A DNA stretch of 64,000 bases, taken from contig WHVY01000005.1 in NCBI GenBank assembly GCA_022266195.1, forward strand, positions 3,844,001 to 3,908,000. Reading direction: 5' to 3'. Shown one piece after another: positions 63,070 to 64,000 of the stretch. A program made the translations under genes and the position numbers. Position 1 is the first letter of the stretch, and each line of letters begins with the position of its first letter. The notes beneath the pieces are model-generated. The model saw nothing but the letters and a program-made list of their open reading frames with translations. It was not told where the DNA came from and searched no databases. This DNA is from Tetranychus cinnabarinus. Taxonomy: Eukaryota; Arthropoda; Arachnida; Trombidiformes; Tetranychidae.

Positions 63070-64000
63070 GATCGCCCAAAAATTTTATTCTCAGAATTCT
63101 AATTAACTATTAAGATTAGCAAAATACTTGCATTGAATTAGACACTAAAGTCAATGTTGAAGAAAATTAAACTCACCAGAATTTAACCGTTTTTAGATCC
63201 TTATGCACTTTTGAATGCTAACTTGAAATATCAAATTCACTTTGAAACTAAACTGAATATGAATTCAGTTGTGATCGAAATGAAATTATAACCTGAAAAT
63301 CAAATGAAGCTGTACAGATAAAAGCATCTTTTTGAACGACACATCTTGATAGGAAAAGCTTTATACTGTAAAATTCAAGTAAATGAAGAATCTTTTATTT
63401 TTATTTTTCTCATAATTTATTGAATCTATTTTAACATTCAATCAGAATGATAGAATCGAAACTAAACAGAATTTCGATAAAAAAAGGAATCTTGAATCAG
63501 ATCTCAGCTCTTAAACAAATACTGGATTCAATTTTGCTGGTAAAATGTATCAATTGAAACTGATATAATCTGTAAAGGTTCACAATTGAATCCAAATAAA
63601 GCAACAACTACCATCATGACCATGATCATGAAAAGTCAGTTATTTAATCAGTTGACCAGAACAAAGTGTGGTAAAACAAAACTATTGATGGTCAATAATA
63701 ACACACAAAAAACAAACAGTCAAAAAAAGGTTAATCCCATGAAAAGCAAAAAACATAAGAAACCAATTTAAGGGTAAACCAGTTTTTTGGGTTAAAATTT
63801 TACATAAAATGAAATGTTTACTTTTTTTAGGTAACACTTTTATAACCTTTCAAAGGCATCATTGATACATTCAATTGTAAACCAGAGATGACAGTAATCA
63901 GACTAACACGATTCCCTGTCAACAGGTTATCAATAACCAACAACAGAACAACCTTTTCATCATGGAAATTATCTTGAACAAAGAAATCTGAATGAATGGA
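63070..64000. other. Right edge of window, nothing supported
   Basis: AT-rich sequence. The Thr/Lys/Asn-rich open frame at 63586-63771 has low-complexity composition and no splice-site context. The promoter of the minus-strand gene would be just above 63069. Confidence 0.45.

Noticed and set aside
1..64000. CRISPR arrays, operons, rRNA or tRNA genes
   Set aside because: No regularly spaced repeats, no prokaryotic gene layout and no clover-leaf or rRNA-like stretches noticed. A covariance-model scan would be needed to exclude tRNAs fully.

Overview
The window looks like a piece of an AT-rich animal nuclear genome. It has spliced genes with GT..AG introns, animal-specific families (prominin, TMEM185, OSGIN, SPSB3, MKLP1-type kinesin, Trio/Kalirin RhoGEF) and no bacterial-style operons. 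Most introns are short (about 50-100 bp), while a few are 5-11 kb. The protein set and the Trio that ends after its second GEF module fit an arthropod. A spider-mite-like chelicerate is my guess from composition and compactness; the sequence alone does not prove it. All exon borders below were derived by hand from splice sites, reading phase and family similarity.

Layout from left to right. Bases 1-10760 (minus) hold a prominin gene that runs off the left edge. Its 7.1 kb intron contains a complete four-exon gene on the plus strand (7324-8350) for a small secreted 12-cysteine protein. Bases 12381-14478 (minus) are TMEM185, whose first intron carries a nearly perfect 502 bp fold-back transposon with a 9 bp target duplication. 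Bases 16051-17520 (minus) are an OSGIN-type flavoprotein. The gap 17521-20903 has a possible orphan exon (18030-18171) and a TA-flanked MITE-like inverted repeat (19587-19785). Bases 20904-23208 (minus) are SPSB3, 23803-26184 (minus) a KIF23/MKLP1 kinesin with a short tail, and 27062-29068 (minus) a canonical poly(A) polymerase.

From about 30.6 kb the direction changes. A plus-strand gene (30650-55711) encodes the second DH-PH module of Trio/Kalirin with a private first exon, introns of 10.8 and 6.3 kb, and a long Ser/Thr-rich tail. Right of it, 58259-58325 looks like a signal-peptide first exon of a plus-strand gene whose remaining exons are not clear. A coding-like block at 60037-60369 has in-frame stops, and 62383-63069 (minus) is a small unrecognised gene.

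The genes are housekeeping or cell-biology genes (membrane protrusions, cytokinesis, mRNA polyadenylation, ubiquitin ligase adaptor, Rho signalling) with no obvious shared pathway. The most distinctive items are the nested secreted-protein gene, the young fold-back element, the stand-alone Trio GEF2 unit and the unexplained coding-like islands.
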